64,000 bases of DNA, taken from Roseateles aquatilis (lineage in GTDB: Bacteria > Pseudomonadota > Gammaproteobacteria > Burkholderiales > Burkholderiaceae_C). The notes below the pieces were generated by a model that saw only the letters and a program-made list of their open reading frames with translations, had not been told where the DNA came from and searched no databases. The position numbers were made by a program, and so were the translations under genes. The stretch lies in contig NZ_NIOF01000003.1 in the NCBI RefSeq assembly GCF_002205645.1, positions 248,001 to 312,000 on the forward strand, written 5' to 3'. Positions 36,389-45,014 of the stretch are shown here, one piece after another (position 1 is the stretch's first letter; each line of letters opens with the position of its first letter).

Positions 36389-39337
36389 GTGCCGAGTTTC
36401 CACCTACGGTTCGTCGGGCGAGATGTGTTGCCCAGAGGGCTTTCCTCTCGCGAGGTCGAAGAGTCGTTCGCCTTGAGCGCAGACGATCTTCACGAACTCA
36501 AGCATGAGTTTCGTGGGAACGCTCGCATCGGTGCGGCGTATCAACTGCTGATGCTGCGGGCCACGGGGCGCTTGCCCGACGCGATGACCGGGATCCCCAA
36601 GGCTCTGCTCCAATACATGACGATGTCGATGGGCATGCGGGCTCCTGACATTGCGTCGCTTGCGTCCTTGTACAAGGACGCGCATACCAGCGGTCTCCAT
36701 AAGCAATGGGCACGAGAGCGTGCGGACTTCAGCATTGCGGACGAGCCGGTTCATGCCGCATTGCTGGACGCTCTTCATCAGCTCGCCGCCACTGCTGTGT
36801 CTCTTGATGACCTGGTGAAGCAGGCGGAGATGTGGCTCTACGAGAAGCGCTACGTGTTGCCGGGTGATCGCGCCATCCGCGACCTTGCGCGCAAAGCCTT
36901 TGCCGCACAGGAGGCGGCAGCGATCAAAGCCGTCATGTCTGGCGTGCCGGCGCATCAGCGCATCGCGGCCCTGCGCGAGCTCTATTCCAAGCGGCCTGGC
37001 CCTGGCAGCGTGACGGTACTCGAATGGCTACGCGAGCCGCCAGGCAAGCACGGACGCGCCACGCTCAAAGAGATCACCGACAAGATCCACTGCGTCAAGA
37101 AGTGGGGAGTCGAAACGTGGAAGCTAGAAGGCATCCCGCTCACCAGATTGCGGGCGTACGGCCACGAGGTAGTTGGCCGCCCGCCGTCTGAGACAAAGCG
37201 CTTGGTCGAGCAGCAGCAGATCCTGCAGCTGTGTGCCTTCAGCTATGTGGTGCTCCTGGATCTCAACGATCAGGCCGCTGACGTCGGTGGACGCTGCGTG
37301 GTTGACCTCTATCGCAAGGCCTCGGGGCGTGTCCAGAAGAAGCAAGCCGTCAGTTCCGTCGATCTCCGCGCGGAGCGTGTGAAGTTCAAGGAAGTGCTGC
37401 ATGACCCGTCGCTGAAGGACAAAGAGATCGTGGCGGCCCTGCGGGCGCTCTTGCCCAAGGAAGAGCACGACTTCGCAGGCACGCGGGCCGCGATGATCCG
37501 CCAGTCGTTGGTTGACGACGATGCGCCGCGCGTAACGGCGTTGCTTCACTCGCTCGCGGTACTGGACATTCGGGGCGTTGACGGAGACAAGGCGATGCAA
37601 CAGCTGACCACGCTGCAGTCACTGGCTGAGTGTGGCGCCACCTCCTTACCGCAGGACTTCGACATTTCGATGGCGGACCCGTCGTGGCACGACTTGCTGT
37701 CGAGTCCCGACCGTAGGAAGGCGCTTGCAGCGTTGAAGGCATGCGCCATGACCGCCGTCCGGAAGGGAGTTCGAGGCGGCAAGCTATGGGTCGCCCACAG
37801 CACCAGGCATCGCAGCCGCGAGGAGCAGTTGATTCCGCCCAAGGAATGGAGCGCCAGCTCCAAGTCGCTGATTCGCGCGCTGAGTCTGACGGACGATCCC
37901 GACAAGTACCTGCAGCGCGTGCTCTCCCGCGTCGACGAGTGCCTCAAGCAACTCAGCGAAGCGGTGCGTACGGGGGTCGTGACAGTGGACTCCCGGGGTG
38001 AAATGCACATCGACCCGATTCAGGCGCTCGAAGTCGAACCTCAGGTTACCAACACGCGCGATACCCTATTCAAGAAGATTGGCGATCAGCAGTTCGCCGG
38101 GATGCTGGTCGAGATCGACGCCAAGACCGGATTGAGCGAGGCGTTGCTGGGTCGGCGCGCGAAGGATCTCGATGAACTGAAGGCTCTGTACGGAGCCCTC
38201 TTCGCTCATGGCACTGAGAATACCGCCAAAGGTGTCTGCGCGATGATCCCCGGCCTCCAGGTGTCGCACATCACCACTGCGATGCGAGCGATCGAGGCCC
38301 GTGGCCGGTTGCGCGACGCCAACAACCGAGTCATCGAGTACCAGCAGTCGTTCCCCATTGCCTCGCTTTGGGGGGAGGGAGACAAGGCGTCGGCCGACTC
38401 GATGACGATCGACACGTCCCGCCATCTGCACTCGGCGCGCGTTGAGCATCGGCGCAAGACCCATGGCGTGGGCATCTATGTGCACATGAGCGATACGTGG
38501 AGCTTGTTCTACGACCAGCCGATCGTGCTGAACGACCGACAGGCGGGCAGCGCGGTCCACGGGGTCGAGGCCTATAACGTCTCGCGCCGAGAGGACCAGA
38601 TTCGGCTGCAGCTGCTGGCGGTGGACACCCATGGGTACACGAACGCCGCCATGACAGTTTCCAAGTTGCTGGGCTTCGATCTTTGCGTACGCCTGCAGCG
38701 TCTGTCTGAGCGCAAGATCTACCTCCCCTGGGGAGCCCAGGTGCCCGAGGACCTGGAGCGGCTGAATGTCGGGAAGGCTTCGCTCAAGCGGATCCGCGAG
38801 GGCTGGAGCGAACTGATGCGCTTGATCGCCTCCATTCGCCAGGGCAAGTTGACCGCGCGCGAGGCGCTGTCGCGGCTGGGAAGCGCCGCGAAGGGAGATG
38901 TGGTTCATTCCGCTGCCGACGAGCTTGGAAAACTGCTGCGCACGATTTTCCTGTGCGACTACTTCACCAAGCCCGAGTTCCGGCGGGAGATGCACGCCCT
39001 GCTCAACCGCGGGGAGTCAGTTCACTTCCTGCAACGCGCGGTGTATCACGGCCGAGTGGGGGTGAGCCGAGGGCGACGAAGCGATGAGCTCATGGCCATC
39101 TCCGGCGCCCACACTTTGCTCACGAACGTGGTGATCGCCTGGAACACCATGAAGATGCAGGATGTGATCGACTACTGGAGAGCGAACAGACAACCCATCG
39201 AGGACTCCTGGATCCGCCGGATGGGTCCGGTCCACTTCGAGCACATCAACTTCCGCGGAATCATCTCCTTCAACTTCGATCCGTTCACAGATGCGCTGCT
39301 CGACAAGCAGCCGCGCAAGCGGACCCGGGTGGCATGA
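36389..39337 (+). CDS. tnpA: Tn3-family transposase
   Basis: A 982-residue DDE transposase for replicative transposition. The N-terminal DUF4158-type region begins LSSREVEESFALSADDLHEL. The C-terminal catalytic domain has the features of TnpA: SADSMTIDTSRHLHSARVEH, THGVGIYVHMSDTWSLFYDQ, YNVSRREDQIRLQLLAVDTHGYTNAAM, and HTLLTNVVIAWNTMKM before the end. No frameshift is seen and the length is normal for Tn3-family transposases (about 970-1010). By eye it is less GC-rich than the genes to its left. It reads away from the nearby left terminal repeat. Confidence 0.95.
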   Translation: MPSFHLRFVGRDVLPRGLSSREVEESFALSADDLHELKHEFRGNARIGAAYQLLMLRATGRLPDAMTGIPKALLQYMTMSMGMRAPDIASLASLYKDAHTSGLHKQWARERADFSIADEPVHAALLDALHQLAATAVSLDDLVKQAEMWLYEKRYVLPGDRAIRDLARKAFAAQEAAAIKAVMSGVPAHQRIAALRELYSKRPGPGSVTVLEWLREPPGKHGRATLKEITDKIHCVKKWGVETWKLEGIPLTRLRAYGHEVVGRPPSETKRLVEQQQILQLCAFSYVVLLDLNDQAADVGGRCVVDLYRKASGRVQKKQAVSSVDLRAERVKFKEVLHDPSLKDKEIVAALRALLPKEEHDFAGTRAAMIRQSLVDDDAPRVTALLHSLAVLDIRGVDGDKAMQQLTTLQSLAECGATSLPQDFDISMADPSWHDLLSSPDRRKALAALKACAMTAVRKGVRGGKLWVAHSTRHRSREEQLIPPKEWSASSKSLIRALSLTDDPDKYLQRVLSRVDECLKQLSEAVRTGVVTVDSRGEMHIDPIQALEVEPQVTNTRDTLFKKIGDQQFAGMLVEIDAKTGLSEALLGRRAKDLDELKALYGALFAHGTENTAKGVCAMIPGLQVSHITTAMRAIEARGRLRDANNRVIEYQQSFPIASLWGEGDKASADSMTIDTSRHLHSARVEHRRKTHGVGIYVHMSDTWSLFYDQPIVLNDRQAGSAVHGVEAYNVSRREDQIRLQLLAVDTHGYTNAAMTVSKLLGFDLCVRLQRLSERKIYLPWGAQVPEDLERLNVGKASLKRIREGWSELMRLIASIRQGKLTAREALSRLGSAAKGDVVHSAADELGKLLRTIFLCDYFTKPEFRREMHALLNRGESVHFLQRAVYHGRVGVSRGRRSDELMAISGAHTLLTNVVIAWNTMKMQDVIDYWRANRQPIEDSWIRRMGPVHFEHINFRGIISFNFDPFTDALLDKQPRKRTRVA

Positions 39338-39414
39338 CGCCAGGTCAACACGCAAGCGCCCTAGCCGGCGACCCCACGGCCGTGGACTGTCAAGAGACGC
39401 ATACCGCGCCCAGC

Positions 39415-39539
39415 CTTAACCCCATGCTCTGCACGAAAAACGACGCGGGCTCGCGCGCCGGAAAATCGTAAGCCGTTGATTTATCAACAATTTCGAAGCT
39501 CTTAACCCCAGTTCCTGCACGAAAAACGAGGCGAGCTTC
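39415..39539 (-). repeat. Two tandem inverted-end copies right of tnpA
   Basis: Two related sequences in the same orientation, at 39415-39454 and 39501-39539, share CTTAACCCCA, then GCACGAAAAACGA. On the minus strand both read TCGTTTTTCGTGCAG then GGGGTTAAG and resemble the left end at 36245. Two candidate right ends 86 bp apart suggest nested or repeated insertions. Confidence 0.6.
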
Positions 39540-40392
39540 TGGCATTCGATACATCCGTCCGAACGCCAAGCGCATCGAGAATCTGCGCCGCCGCCTACGG
39601 TCGCCCTCCAGGATCCGGCCCGGCTGACTCGTGTCTCTCGCGGCGGAATTCAGCACCGCCTCCCGGCGCCGGCACTCCTTGCTGGTTCCTGTCCGAACTG
39701 GCCGCGAGGTCTGCTTCCCCCGCGGCTGCGAAGCTACTGGGGAGGCTCGCGCAGGAAGGCATACCGAGGTCAGATGAGCCTCATACGCCGGCTCCTCATT
39801 TGCTGCCGCGTGCTGTTCAGGACTGGACAGGCGCCTAGCGGCACGGTCGACAAGCTCGACACCTGGCTGGATGCCCAGCGACAGCGCAAGCACGCAGCGA
39901 GCCTGCTCCACGGCAACTTGTCTACCTTGTTGATGACCATCGCCAGCAGGCGGTTGATGGCGCCGTCATTCCGGAAGTATCAGAGGTAGGCATGGTCGCC
40001 CTCTGGTGGCTGGAACTCGGTGGGTTGGGCGGTCGGCTTGCGCGAGGCGCGGTTCGGCTTGCTCATGCCCAGAATGCTAGGGAGACCAAAAACCGACCCG
40101 AAGGGCGCTTTTCCGAAACTCGCCACCCGAGCCCTAGGCGCTGCTAGTCCGCCGACCTGCTCGTCGCGCCGCGAGCAAGCGGCCCCGTCAAGGGCCTTCG
40201 GCGATCCGCGCGGCTCGACGCAACAGAGCCAAGATCAGCTGGGCGCAGCAGTCTCGGAACTCGGCCTGCAATGAGGCGTCCAAGATGGGCGTTGTTGCCC
40301 GAGCCGAGTAGGTGCCGTGCTGCACGCTGAATGCTCTCCCATCGGCGTGGGCGATGGTGCCATGACGCAGATCCAGGAGCACGCCTCGGCGT
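39540..40392. other. Decayed region without a convincing gene
   Basis: About 850 bp between the transposon ends and the next gene. Open frames here are short and overlap one another. On the minus strand, ATG 40066 opens a short peptide (MSKPNRASRKPTAQPTEFQP, 28 aa, stop 39980-39982). A different frame just downstream reads FRNDGAINRLLAMVINKVDK, which together look like remnants of one frameshifted gene. I do not recognise the family. No tRNA, rRNA or strong promoter was seen. Confidence 0.45.
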
Positions 40393-40851
40393 TCAGGCGA
40401 CGAGCCTCAGGATCACTGGCGCTTCTTCGGCTGGGACGCCTTCGCGGCTGCCGCTGGGCGGCTCTGAGTCCTCGAATCGACGCCAGTTGAGGATCACAAC
40501 CGTGGCTTTCGGACCTGGGTCCTTGGCGAACTTCCGCGCGAGCGCCTGACCGATTGCCTGGATGTCCTCTTGCGAGCGCACGGGATGGCTCAACGAGACC
40601 TCGCATGCGCCGAAGCCCGTGCCGCGACTCGATGAGAAGGTATACGAGACGGAGTACTTCAAATGGCCGACGGGCCCGCTTGGCTCGCTGGCCTCTTCGG
40701 GCGCTGGATCGGTGAGGCCATCTCCATCTGGATGGGCCGCCTGCTGGAGGGGGGGCAGTACCGCCTCGCGAGCTCGGCGTGCTGCGACCTCCACGTCCGA
40801 CAAGGTGTAGTAGCCCATCGCGCGGGCAAATCGGTCCAAGAGTTGACGCAT
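40393..40851 (-). CDS. Hypothetical protein downstream of the KfrA-like gene
   Basis: A 152-residue protein without membrane segments or signal peptide. The N-terminal part is charged and helical (MRQLLDRFARAMGYYTLSDV), followed by a Pro/Glu-rich linker. The second half reads like a compact alpha/beta domain (LKYSVSYTFSSSRGTGFGAC, then a helix QEDIQAIGQALARKFAK and a strand ATVVILNWRRF). I do not recognise it. It starts 28 bp after the stop of the KfrA-like gene on the same strand, so the pair is probably one transcript and may serve the same element. Confidence 0.65.
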   Translation of the reverse strand: MRQLLDRFARAMGYYTLSDVEVAARRAREAVLPPLQQAAHPDGDGLTDPAPEEASEPSGPVGHLKYSVSYTFSSSRGTGFGACEVSLSHPVRSQEDIQAIGQALARKFAKDPGPKATVVILNWRRFEDSEPPSGSREGVPAEEAPVILRLVA

Positions 40852-40879
40852 GGCGGTGATCGCGTTGAAGGGGCAGATG

Positions 40880-41914
40880 TCAGGACTCGGCCTGGGTGAG
40901 GATTGGAGGATTGCCGGCGGCTCCGATGCGGGCCAGCACGTCCTTCATCAACTGATCTTGCGCTTGCGCGGAGGCGCCGAGAGCGGCCAACTCGCGCTCC
41001 AGTTCAAGGTTGCGCTCACCCAGCGCAGTGGCCCGAGCAAGCAGCGCTTCGTACTGGCTGCCGGCCTGCGACGCCTGCGCCCGCAGATCATCAACGACCT
41101 GGTTCTGTGCGGCCAGCCGCTGCGCGGCGGGGCGGAGCTCGCGCAGGAGTTCATCGAGTTGGCGCTTCTCAGCGCGCACGCCGGTCAGCTGACCCAAGGC
41201 GTCGGCCTTTTCTTGCAAGGCGCTGCGGAGTTCCCCGTGCTTTGCTGCCAGCGCGTCGGAAACGTTGCGCAGTTCTCCCTGCAGGTACTGAATCTGTTGC
41301 TCGTGCTGGCGCGCCTCTCGGTCCCGCTGGTCTCTCGACGCTTCCCTGAAATGCTCCAGGGCCTCCCGGGCATGGCCGTGCTTCTCTTCAAGCGAGGCGA
41401 CGTGGGACTGAGCGGACTTCAACTGTTCCTGCACGCCGTCAAGTTGGGCGCTGAGCTGTGCGGTCTGCCGGGCGAGTGCGAGTTTGGCCGCTGCCAGGTC
41501 GGCCTCAACTTCGTGGCGCCGCGCCCGCTCGCTGGCGAGTTCCGAGGCCAGGCGTTCGGCATCTAAGCGCGCGCCGCGAGCCTCCGCCTGTGATCGCTCC
41601 AGCGCCTCGGCGGCGCGTTTGACGTGAGCGGCGTGACCTGCCTGCTGCGCCTCGATGCGCTCCCTACTTTCGTATTCAAGCCGCGACGCCAAGTTGACGA
41701 CGAAGGCCTGAAGCTCTTCGCTGAGGGAGGTGCTGGGGCTGCTGACGCCGCCTTCGTCCGCTTCGATCTCCTTCAAATGCCGATAGATCGTCGCCTTCGA
41801 ACCGGTGTTGCCCAATTCGATTCGGATCGCATCGATCGAAGGGTGCCTGCCAGCCTTCATCACCCCCAGACGGGCTCGCTGTACTTCCGCCTTGCTCACC
41901 CCGGGTCGTGCCAT
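40880..41914 (-). CDS. KfrA-like DNA-binding coiled-coil protein
   Basis: 344 residues. The N-terminal 70 residues match the plasmid replication-region DNA-binding domain of KfrA: GVSKAEVQRARLGVMKAGRH, then a helix-turn-helix SIDAIRIELGNTGSKATIYR. The remaining 270 residues are a nearly continuous coiled coil rich in Ala, Glu, Gln and Arg. KfrA of IncP plasmids is an autorepressor involved in stable maintenance. Start at ATG 41914, preceded by GGTGG; a TTG at 41926 is less likely. A palindromic site lies directly upstream. Its presence suggests a plasmid or integrative-element origin for this island. Confidence 0.88.
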   Translation of the reverse strand: MARPGVSKAEVQRARLGVMKAGRHPSIDAIRIELGNTGSKATIYRHLKEIEADEGGVSSPSTSLSEELQAFVVNLASRLEYESRERIEAQQAGHAAHVKRAAEALERSQAEARGARLDAERLASELASERARRHEVEADLAAAKLALARQTAQLSAQLDGVQEQLKSAQSHVASLEEKHGHAREALEHFREASRDQRDREARQHEQQIQYLQGELRNVSDALAAKHGELRSALQEKADALGQLTGVRAEKRQLDELLRELRPAAQRLAAQNQVVDDLRAQASQAGSQYEALLARATALGERNLELERELAALGASAQAQDQLMKDVLARIGAAGNPPILTQAES

Positions 41915-41936
41915 GGCTGCCACCAATTTCGTATGT

Positions 41937-41969
41937 GTTACGTATCGTCGATGGTACGTAATACGTAAC
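41937..41969. promoter_or_regulatory. Palindromic operator upstream of the KfrA-like gene
   Basis: GTTACGTAT (41937-41945) and ATACGTAAC (41961-41969) are perfect inverted copies, with a further TACGTA at 41955-41960 between them. KfrA proteins repress their own promoter by binding such inverted repeats, and this one starts 23 bp before the gene. The rest of the 341-bp gene-free interval (41915-42255) shows nothing else convincing. Confidence 0.72.
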
Positions 41970-42255
41970 TCGTAGACAAGCCACCAAGGACCACGAGAGA
42001 TGAGATTTGTTAATAGGCCATTATCCGATGTGAGCGAATACTTGGGCGGAAAAGTCGGTCAGGCGCCGCTCAGCCCCCTTAAACCCGGCTTAGTGCGAGG
42101 CGCAACGGCCTGCTGGAGCGATCTGTCCCAATAATGTCGAACGAGATCGCTTCGGTCCCAACTGGACCTTCCTCAGCACGAAACCCTGTTGAGTTGGCGC
42201 CGAGATCGGCAAACAAAGGCCACCGAGTTCCTTCGCGCTGCGCGTTGAGGGGCCG

Positions 42256-43917
42256 TCAGCGGTCAGCATTTGCCACGACACCGTCAGCCAGCAATTGCGC
42301 AGCACAAAGCAGCTTCTGAAGATGTTCCTCGCTTTCGAAACTCTCCGCGTAGACTTTGTATACGTCCTCGGTACCTGAGGGGCGCATCGCGACCCAGCCG
42401 CGTCGCGACGTCAGCTTGATGCCGCCGATCGGTTGATCATTGCCTGGCGCTCGCGTTTGCACCTGCATGATCTCATCGCCGGCGAGCACGCGCTGCTGAA
42501 AGTCTTCGGCTTTCGCGTTGGCCAACCGAGTTCGCTGACCCCGTGTAGCCGGCGCATCGATGCGATCTGACCAGGTCGAACCGAGAGTTGCGCTCAACGT
42601 GCGGTAGTACAGCCCGGGATCCGCCCCGGCACGGGCGGTGATCTCCGCGGCGAGCAGCCCCGCCACAATCCCATCCTTCTCAGTGGTCCACGCCGACCCG
42701 TCACGCCGCAAGAACGAGGCCCCAGCGCTTTCTTCACATGCCACGGCCAGCTCGCAATCATGGAGCCCCTGGGCGAACCATTTGAAGCCCACCGGAGTCT
42801 CCAGGACGCGGCGATCCATGGCCTGTGCGATCCGGTCGATCATGGACGTGGTCACCACGGTCTTCCCCACTGCGGCCGTCATGGGCCACTGAGGTCTGTG
42901 CATCAGCAGATAGTCCGTTGCGACGCTGAGGAAGTGGTTGGGTGGCAGCAAGCCGCTGCTCGGACATACGACGCCGTGCCGGTCATGATCCGTGTCGCAG
43001 GCAAACGCGACGTCGAACAAGGAACACTGACGCGTGAGAGCCTGCATGGCGAACGCGGAAGACGGGTCCATGCGGATCTGGCCGTCCCAGTCCAGCGGCA
43101 TGAACGAAAACGTGGGGTCGATGTTGGCGTTGACGACGGTCAGCGGGAGACCATACCTGTCGGCAATGGCTTCCCAGTACATGAGGCCGGCGCCGCCCAT
43201 CGGGTCGACGCCGATGCGGATGCCCGACTCTCGAATCGCTTGAAGGTCGATGACGTGGCTCAGCGCCACCACGTAGCGCTGCAGAAAGTCGTAAGGGCGC
43301 GCGGCACCGGAGGCCAATGGCCTGGCAACTTCAACGCGTCTCACGCGCTTGCAGTGCTCCGCGAGATGCTGGTTGGCCAGCTCCTCGATCACCGACGCGG
43401 CGTGGCTGTCGGCCGGCCCGCCATGCGGAAGGTTGTACTTGAACCCGCCGTCCCTCGGTGGGTTGTGGGAGGGGGTCACGATGATGCCGTCGGCCAGGGG
43501 ACCAGGCGCGTGCATCCGGTTGAAGTCGAGGATCGCAAGGGAAACAGCAGGCGTTGGCGTGAACTGGCCCGACGGCGCCACACGGACATCAACGCCATTG
43601 GCCGCGAGAACCTCCAGGGCACTCGTACGCGCGGGCAGGGACAGCGCATGGGTATCGATGCCAAGGAAGAGCGGTCCCGTCGTGCCTGCGCTCTTTCGAT
43701 AGTCACAGATGGCCTGCGTGATCGCCCAGATGTGTCGCTCATTGAAGGAGCCATCCAAGGATGAGCCGCGGTGCCCTGATGTGCCGAAGCGCACGCGCTG
43801 CTGAGGGTCCTCGGAGTTGGGAATCAGCGAGAAATAGGCTCCCCGCAGGGCGCTCACATCGATGAGGTCCTCCTCGCGCGCCGGTTGGCCGGCCCGAGGG
43901 GAAATGCGTGTCGTCAT
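42256..43917 (-). CDS. pgm: Phosphoglucomutase (alpha-D-glucose phosphate-specific)
   Basis: A 553-residue enzyme interconverting glucose 1-phosphate and glucose 6-phosphate; E. coli Pgm has 546. The catalytic serine loop is IIVTPSHNPPRDGGFKYNLP, the metal site is FACDTDHDRHGVV, the sugar-binding loop is ACEESAGASFLRRDGSAWTT, and the phosphate-binding end is AMRPSGTEDVYKVYAESF. AAGGAA precedes the ATG. It is divergent from the lipoprotein gene, sharing a 146-bp promoter region with a putative CzcR box. A full-length central-metabolism gene inside a metal island is notable; it may supply envelope sugar nucleotides under stress. Confidence 0.95.
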   Translation of the reverse strand: MTTRISPRAGQPAREEDLIDVSALRGAYFSLIPNSEDPQQRVRFGTSGHRGSSLDGSFNERHIWAITQAICDYRKSAGTTGPLFLGIDTHALSLPARTSALEVLAANGVDVRVAPSGQFTPTPAVSLAILDFNRMHAPGPLADGIIVTPSHNPPRDGGFKYNLPHGGPADSHAASVIEELANQHLAEHCKRVRRVEVARPLASGAARPYDFLQRYVVALSHVIDLQAIRESGIRIGVDPMGGAGLMYWEAIADRYGLPLTVVNANIDPTFSFMPLDWDGQIRMDPSSAFAMQALTRQCSLFDVAFACDTDHDRHGVVCPSSGLLPPNHFLSVATDYLLMHRPQWPMTAAVGKTVVTTSMIDRIAQAMDRRVLETPVGFKWFAQGLHDCELAVACEESAGASFLRRDGSAWTTEKDGIVAGLLAAEITARAGADPGLYYRTLSATLGSTWSDRIDAPATRGQRTRLANAKAEDFQQRVLAGDEIMQVQTRAPGNDQPIGGIKLTSRRGWVAMRPSGTEDVYKVYAESFESEEHLQKLLCAAQLLADGVVANADR

Positions 43918-43968
43918 CAGAGTTCCTTGGTCCGGTCGTGAGGCGCTGAAGCCTTGAACGATCCGAAG

Positions 43969-43985
43969 TTGTCAGTCTTGTAATC
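43969..43985 (+). promoter_or_regulatory. Putative CzcR/CopR-type box 1 (pgm / lipoprotein)
   Basis: TTGTCAGTCTTGTAATC lies in the divergent promoter region between pgm and the lipoprotein gene. It differs from the copy at 45512 at three of 17 positions. TGACA...TGTAAT-like sites are bound by OmpR-family metal regulators such as CopR and CzcR. Confidence 0.6.
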
Positions 43986-44063
43986 CCGCGGTCAGTGTTT
44001 GGCGGGGCTGTCAGTCCCACAGTTCGACCCTTCTCGGCAATCGACGGGCACACGGGGGTGGAA

Positions 44064-44483
44064 ATGGGGCGAGCCAAGCAGATTGATCGGCACAGGCCGC
44101 ACTGGGGCATCGTCCTGGTGACGCTGGCGCTCTTCCTGTGGGGCTGCACGACCCCGGGGGTGCCGACCCATCTCGAAAACCAGGGTTGGCGTCTTGCGAC
44201 GCTGTGGGCGGTGCGCCCCGCGGCAGAGTTCAAGGTGCCAGCTTCGACTCTGGATTGCCGCCGACCCGAAGACACGACAGCTCCCTTCGCCCTGACCAGC
44301 TACCGCAGCAACCATCGAGGCTGGATCCTTCTGCTGCCGGCGGGAACGACCCGTCCGACATCAGACCCGCGCTTTGTCCTCGTCAGGCCAGGCTCCTGCG
44401 AAGTACCAATCGAACAGCTCGCTGACGGCGAAGCACCGCCACTGCAGGTCGAACGTCCAGACGAGCGAGGTTCAACCAGATGA
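44064..44483 (+). CDS. Putative lipoprotein of the metal island
   Basis: A 139-residue protein with a basic N-terminus (MGRAKQIDRHRPHW), a hydrophobic segment GIVLVTLALFLWGC and a lipobox-like LWGC followed by TTPG, so probably a lipoprotein. The mature part includes LTSYRSNHRGWILLLPAGTT and has two more cysteines (LDCRRP, PGSCEVP). I do not recognise the family. The ATG at 44064 has GGTGGAA upstream; a frame opening at 43995 would cover the promoter. The last 12 bases overlap the convergent zinc-ribbon gene. Confidence 0.65.
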   Translation: MGRAKQIDRHRPHWGIVLVTLALFLWGCTTPGVPTHLENQGWRLATLWAVRPAAEFKVPASTLDCRRPEDTTAPFALTSYRSNHRGWILLLPAGTTRPTSDPRFVLVRPGSCEVPIEQLADGEAPPLQVERPDERGSTR

Positions 44484-44837
44484 AGCGGGAGACGGAGCGG
44501 GAGACGAGGCGGGAATGGGCGTGCCGCAATTTGGGCAGAACTTGCCTTCCGTGCCGAGCGGTTCGGCGCACTTCCCGCAAGCCGTGGGGCGCAGCGCGAA
44601 ACCGCACTGGGTACAGAAGCGGCCTGCAGCGTTGTTGCTCGCGCCGCAGCGCATGCAGGCGACATGCTGTCCGTTGGAGCGCGCCATTGGCGGCTGCGAC
44701 GGTTCCGACCATCCCGAATTCCGACTGCCATGCGAGTCGTACCTCGGGTCGCCGAGACGGCGATGCCCGCCGTGGTGATCACTTCGTCCGTGACCACCGC
44801 TGTGGTGGCCGCTGAACAGGCGGCGAAGAATGGACAT
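44472..44837 (-). CDS. Double zinc-ribbon protein with His/Gly-rich N-terminus
   Basis: A 121-residue soluble protein. Residues 1-55 are rich in His, Gly, Ser and Arg (FSGHHSGGHGRSDHHGGHRR), a possible metal-binding segment. The second half carries four CxxC pairs forming two zinc ribbons: CMRCGASN, CTQCGFAL, CGKCAEPL and CPNCGTPI. The start is ATG 44837 with GGAGCG upstream; 21 residues further upstream look like read-through. It is divergent from mgtC, with a putative CzcR box between them. Function is unknown. Confidence 0.72.
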   Translation of the reverse strand: MSILRRLFSGHHSGGHGRSDHHGGHRRLGDPRYDSHGSRNSGWSEPSQPPMARSNGQHVACMRCGASNNAAGRFCTQCGFALRPTACGKCAEPLGTEGKFCPNCGTPIPASSPAPSPASSG

Positions 44838-44936
44838 GGTCGCTCCGATACATCGTGGTTGGCGGGCTGGGAGCCAGGGGGCTGCCCAGTGCGTCGCCAT
44901 GATGAGTTGTCACTGCGGGCAAGCCGCTGACGGCGC

Positions 44937-44953
44937 GATTACGGTGTTGTCAG
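44937..44953 (-). promoter_or_regulatory. Putative CzcR/CopR-type box 2 (zinc-ribbon / mgtC)
   Basis: GATTACGGTGTTGTCAG, the same GATTAC-N5-TGTCAG layout as the reverse complement of the box at 45512. It sits in the divergent interval between the zinc-ribbon gene and mgtC, 62 bp upstream of the mgtC ATG. Confidence 0.55.
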
Positions 44954-45014
44954 GAATGCCTAACGCTTGCCGCGTTGCCGATCGTTCTCACTATCAAACG
45001 GCTAGGAGCCAAAC

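Larger units (their letters stand above)
36245..39539 (+). mobile_element. Tn3-family transposon core
   Basis: The element consists of a left 37-bp terminal repeat starting GGGGTGAACTCGG, the transposase gene, and two imperfect copies of the inverted end further right (39415-39454 and 39501-39539). Ends starting GGGG and finishing near TTAAG are typical of Tn3 elements. No resolvase or res site was found. I cannot tell whether the true right end is one of these copies or lies beyond the window with the metal genes as cargo. Confidence 0.65.

Noticed and set aside
39390-39911. A 173-codon minus-strand protein right of tnpA
   Set aside because: Its C-terminal part is translated transposon ends and the rest is low-complexity Arg/Ser; no start signal or family.
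42166-42195. A further copy of the Tn3 terminal repeat near TTCCTCAGCACGAAA
   Set aside because: Only about ten bases resemble the right-end copies and the GGGGTTAAG part is absent.
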